Source of the DNA: Chitinophagaceae bacterium UBA7600
GTDB taxonomy: Bacteria > Bacteroidota > Bacteroidia > Chitinophagales > Chitinophagaceae
Length of the DNA: 64,000 nt
Assembly (NCBI GenBank): GCA_002478885.1
Contig: DLKC01000048.1
Span: 1 to 64,000, forward strand
Direction: 5' to 3'
Position 1 is the stretch's first letter. Each line of letters starts with the position of its first letter. The notes beneath the pieces are model-generated. The model made no database searches. It was not told where the DNA came from and saw only the letters and a list, made by a program, of their open reading frames with translations. Below are positions 62,452 through 64,000 of the stretch, piece by piece. A program made the position numbers and the translations under genes.

Positions 62452-62530
62452 TACGTGCGTGCTGCCGGATGACCCGCTGTACAAGTGTGCGACGCAACGA
62501 TGCCGCCACATGCTGTATTGCCGGGTACCC
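62452..62530 (+). repeat. dispersed intergenic repeat, composite copy
   Basis: A long-form-like start GTGCGTGCTGCCGGATGACC, then a complete short form CTGTACAAGTGTGCGACGCA, ACGATGCC and tail TGTATTGCCGGGTACCC. It shows how the two forms relate. It is head-to-head with 62344-62404. Nothing else was seen in the 450-base gap. Confidence 0.6.
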
Positions 62531-62701
62531 AATGCCTCTTTTAAATTTTTTTGATAACCACGGGCTGCGGCTTTGCACGGTTTTTCAGAAGTTATCACCA
62601 ACCGCTGTTTACTAACAAACGTTGCTATAAAAAAAACAGACTTTTGTTTGTATAATCAGCATTCCAAAACCAAAACCTATCTGTGGTAACAGATACCAGC
62701 G

Positions 62702-63976
62702 ATGAAAAATATTAATACTATTAAAGTCAATTTCAAGGGTGGCATTATTCCGCCTGCAGAACTGTATAACATTCTTGTTGCAGCGGGCAAGTTCGGTTTG
62801 TTGTATGCGCGCTTCGGGTTGCGCCAGCAATTGCTGCTGAATGTGGAGATCGAAGAGCTTGACAATCTAACCGAAGAACTTACTGCGCTAGGCGTAAGCT
62901 TTGAGTTGGGGAACGATGAATACCCGAATATCGTGAGTTCTTACCCTGCCGAAGAAGTATTTATTTTTGATACCTGGCTTAATGAAAGTATTTATAAATC
63001 GATCTTTGCTTCTTTCACTTATACACCAAGACTCAAAATCAACATCAGCGACAGCAACCAAAGCTTTACGCCAATGCTTACGGGCAATATTAATTGGGTG
63101 GCATCGCCCGACGAAACAGGTTACTGGCATTTGTTTATCCGTTTCCCCAAAACCAATATTGTTTATGAGTGGAAGGATATTGTGCATACTGATGATCTTG
63201 CAGCTATGTCGTTGAGCATAGAAGAAACCATTCTTGGTGATAAAGCAAAATTTTATGAAAACGAGCAAGCCAATGGCGATGAATTGTACGGCCGTGTGAA
63301 AACAACCGGGTTTAATATCAAGCCTGCGGCTGAGCCCATAGAATTGCCTCCTTTCAATCTTCCTTATTACGAAGGGTTGAACCGTTACGACGATAAATAC
63401 TGGCTGGGCATTTACAGGCGCGATGAATTGTACCCCATTAATTTTTTGAAGGAGCTTTGCATGCTTTGTATAAACACGGATACATGGAAGCTTTGTTCTA
63501 CGCCATGGAAGACGATTATTGTTAAAGGCATTAAGGAAGAAAACAGGAAAGACTGGAACGACCTGCTTGACAAGTACCAGATCAACCTGCGGCATGCAGC
63601 CAATGAGCTTAACTTCCAGGTGGAGGACAACAGTCTTAAAGCCCTTGCGTTAAAACAGCACCTCGTAAAATATCTTAATGATGACGATACCAGGTCGTTC
63701 GGCGTATGCATTGGCATAAAGACCCGCAGAAAAAGTGAAGTATTCTGCAGCATACTTGTCAGGCGAAGACCGGTTATACGCATTGGCAAATGGGGCTTCT
63801 TTCATGTGTATGATATTCTCTGCGCCAAAGATTTTAATCCCAACGAGCGCACCGATACCATCTATAGCCGCGACAATCCAAAATTTGTGCTGGCTGAACA
63901 ATTAAGGCGTGCAATTCTTTCCTATTATCATGTAAATACGCCGGAAACGCCGCAAACGGAATACGCAGATTTATAA
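62702..63976 (+). CDS. protein with nitrite/sulfite reductase ferredoxin-like half-domain
   Basis: A 424-residue cytoplasmic protein. The N-terminal 80 residues (IKVNFKGGIIPPAELYNILVAAGKFG, RFGLRQQLLLNVEIEEL) match the nitrite/sulfite reductase ferredoxin-like half-domain. A second, weaker copy appears near 255-280 (FLKELCMLCINTDTWKLCSTPW). I see no siroheme/4Fe-4S cysteine set of true reductases. Related Bacteroidota proteins, as I recall, carry a C-terminal rubredoxin domain; none is visible before the stop at 63976. The role is probably redox-linked but unassigned. The gene is complete and ends 24 bases before the window edge. Confidence 0.6.
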   Translation: MKNINTIKVNFKGGIIPPAELYNILVAAGKFGLLYARFGLRQQLLLNVEIEELDNLTEELTALGVSFELGNDEYPNIVSSYPAEEVFIFDTWLNESIYKSIFASFTYTPRLKINISDSNQSFTPMLTGNINWVASPDETGYWHLFIRFPKTNIVYEWKDIVHTDDLAAMSLSIEETILGDKAKFYENEQANGDELYGRVKTTGFNIKPAAEPIELPPFNLPYYEGLNRYDDKYWLGIYRRDELYPINFLKELCMLCINTDTWKLCSTPWKTIIVKGIKEENRKDWNDLLDKYQINLRHAANELNFQVEDNSLKALALKQHLVKYLNDDDTRSFGVCIGIKTRRKSEVFCSILVRRRPVIRIGKWGFFHVYDILCAKDFNPNERTDTIYSRDNPKFVLAEQLRRAILSYYHVNTPETPQTEYADL

Positions 63977-64000
63977 AACCGAAGCCTGCATTAAGATAGC

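Noticed and set aside
62382..62615. 77-residue plus-strand open frame
   Set aside because: It is composed largely of two repeat copies, so the translation reflects repeat sequence.

Overview
The window looks like chromosomal DNA of a Bacteroidota bacterium, most likely family Chitinophagaceae. The reasons are: three proteins with C-terminal type IX secretion (T9SS) sorting domains, a PorW/SprE-like TPR protein, Bacteroidota-typical families (DUF2851, DUF2520, DUF6580, choice-of-anchor L, ELWxxDGTxxGT, delta-60 and VCBS repeats), promoters resembling TTTG-N19-TAnnTTTG, and almost no Shine-Dalgarno signals. No rRNA, tRNA, CRISPR array, prophage or plasmid functions were seen. All assignments come from reading the sequence; no database search was run.

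Layout. 0.3-5.5 kb: MFS transporter, 2TM K+ channel with RCK domain, YraN nuclease-fold protein, mannose-6-phosphate isomerase, DUF6580 membrane protein, GNAT acetyltransferase. 5.6-8.6 kb: PorW/SprE-like protein. 9.0-17.1 kb: cyanophycinase and cyanophycin synthetase, separated by an esterase and a delta-60 repeat T9SS cargo protein in AT-rich DNA and by an L,D-transpeptidase-fold protein. 17.2-19.6 kb: a tight three-gene operon (SnoaL-like, FAD amine oxidase, CPBP protease). 19.7-26.5 kb: Gfo/Idh/MocA oxidoreductase, a second murein L,D-transpeptidase-type protein, penicillin acylase, DUF4258 protein, an unknown protein and a small histone-H1-like basic protein. 26.8-27.5 kb: an IS200/RAYT-type Y1 transposase with two 67-bp tandem hairpin repeats downstream and a diverged copy upstream. 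27.6-34.1 kb: adenine deaminase, then a minus-strand housekeeping run (DUF2520, KdsC-like HAD, UbiA, Maf, DUF2851). 34.1-44.1 kb: alpha/beta hydrolase, topA, cysE, cysteine synthase, a lipoprotein, MFS, aspS. 44.4-47.9 kb: circularly permuted ATP-grasp / alpha-E / transglutaminase operon behind a strong hairpin. 48.6-58.7 kb: large surface and secreted proteins. 58.9-64 kb: ECF sigma factor with YCII partner, a POT peptide transporter and a protein with a nitrite/sulfite-reductase ferredoxin-like half-domain.

The most unusual feature is a dispersed, modular intergenic repeat of about 50-80 bp, found in roughly two dozen copies in both orientations and never seen inside a convincing gene. It has a head in two versions, a core built on the dyad TGCG-A-CGCA, an optional insert of about 20 bp that splits the core, and a tail ending in GCCGGGC. 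Three copies have matching changes on both sides of the dyad (GCG-A-CGC to GTG-A-CAC), which suggests the symmetry itself is selected. The repeat is distinct from the GTCCC/GGGAC hairpin unit at the transposase. Secondary leads are an orphan terminator that may end a small RNA (33.2-33.3 kb) and hairpin leaders before the ATP-grasp operon and cysE.
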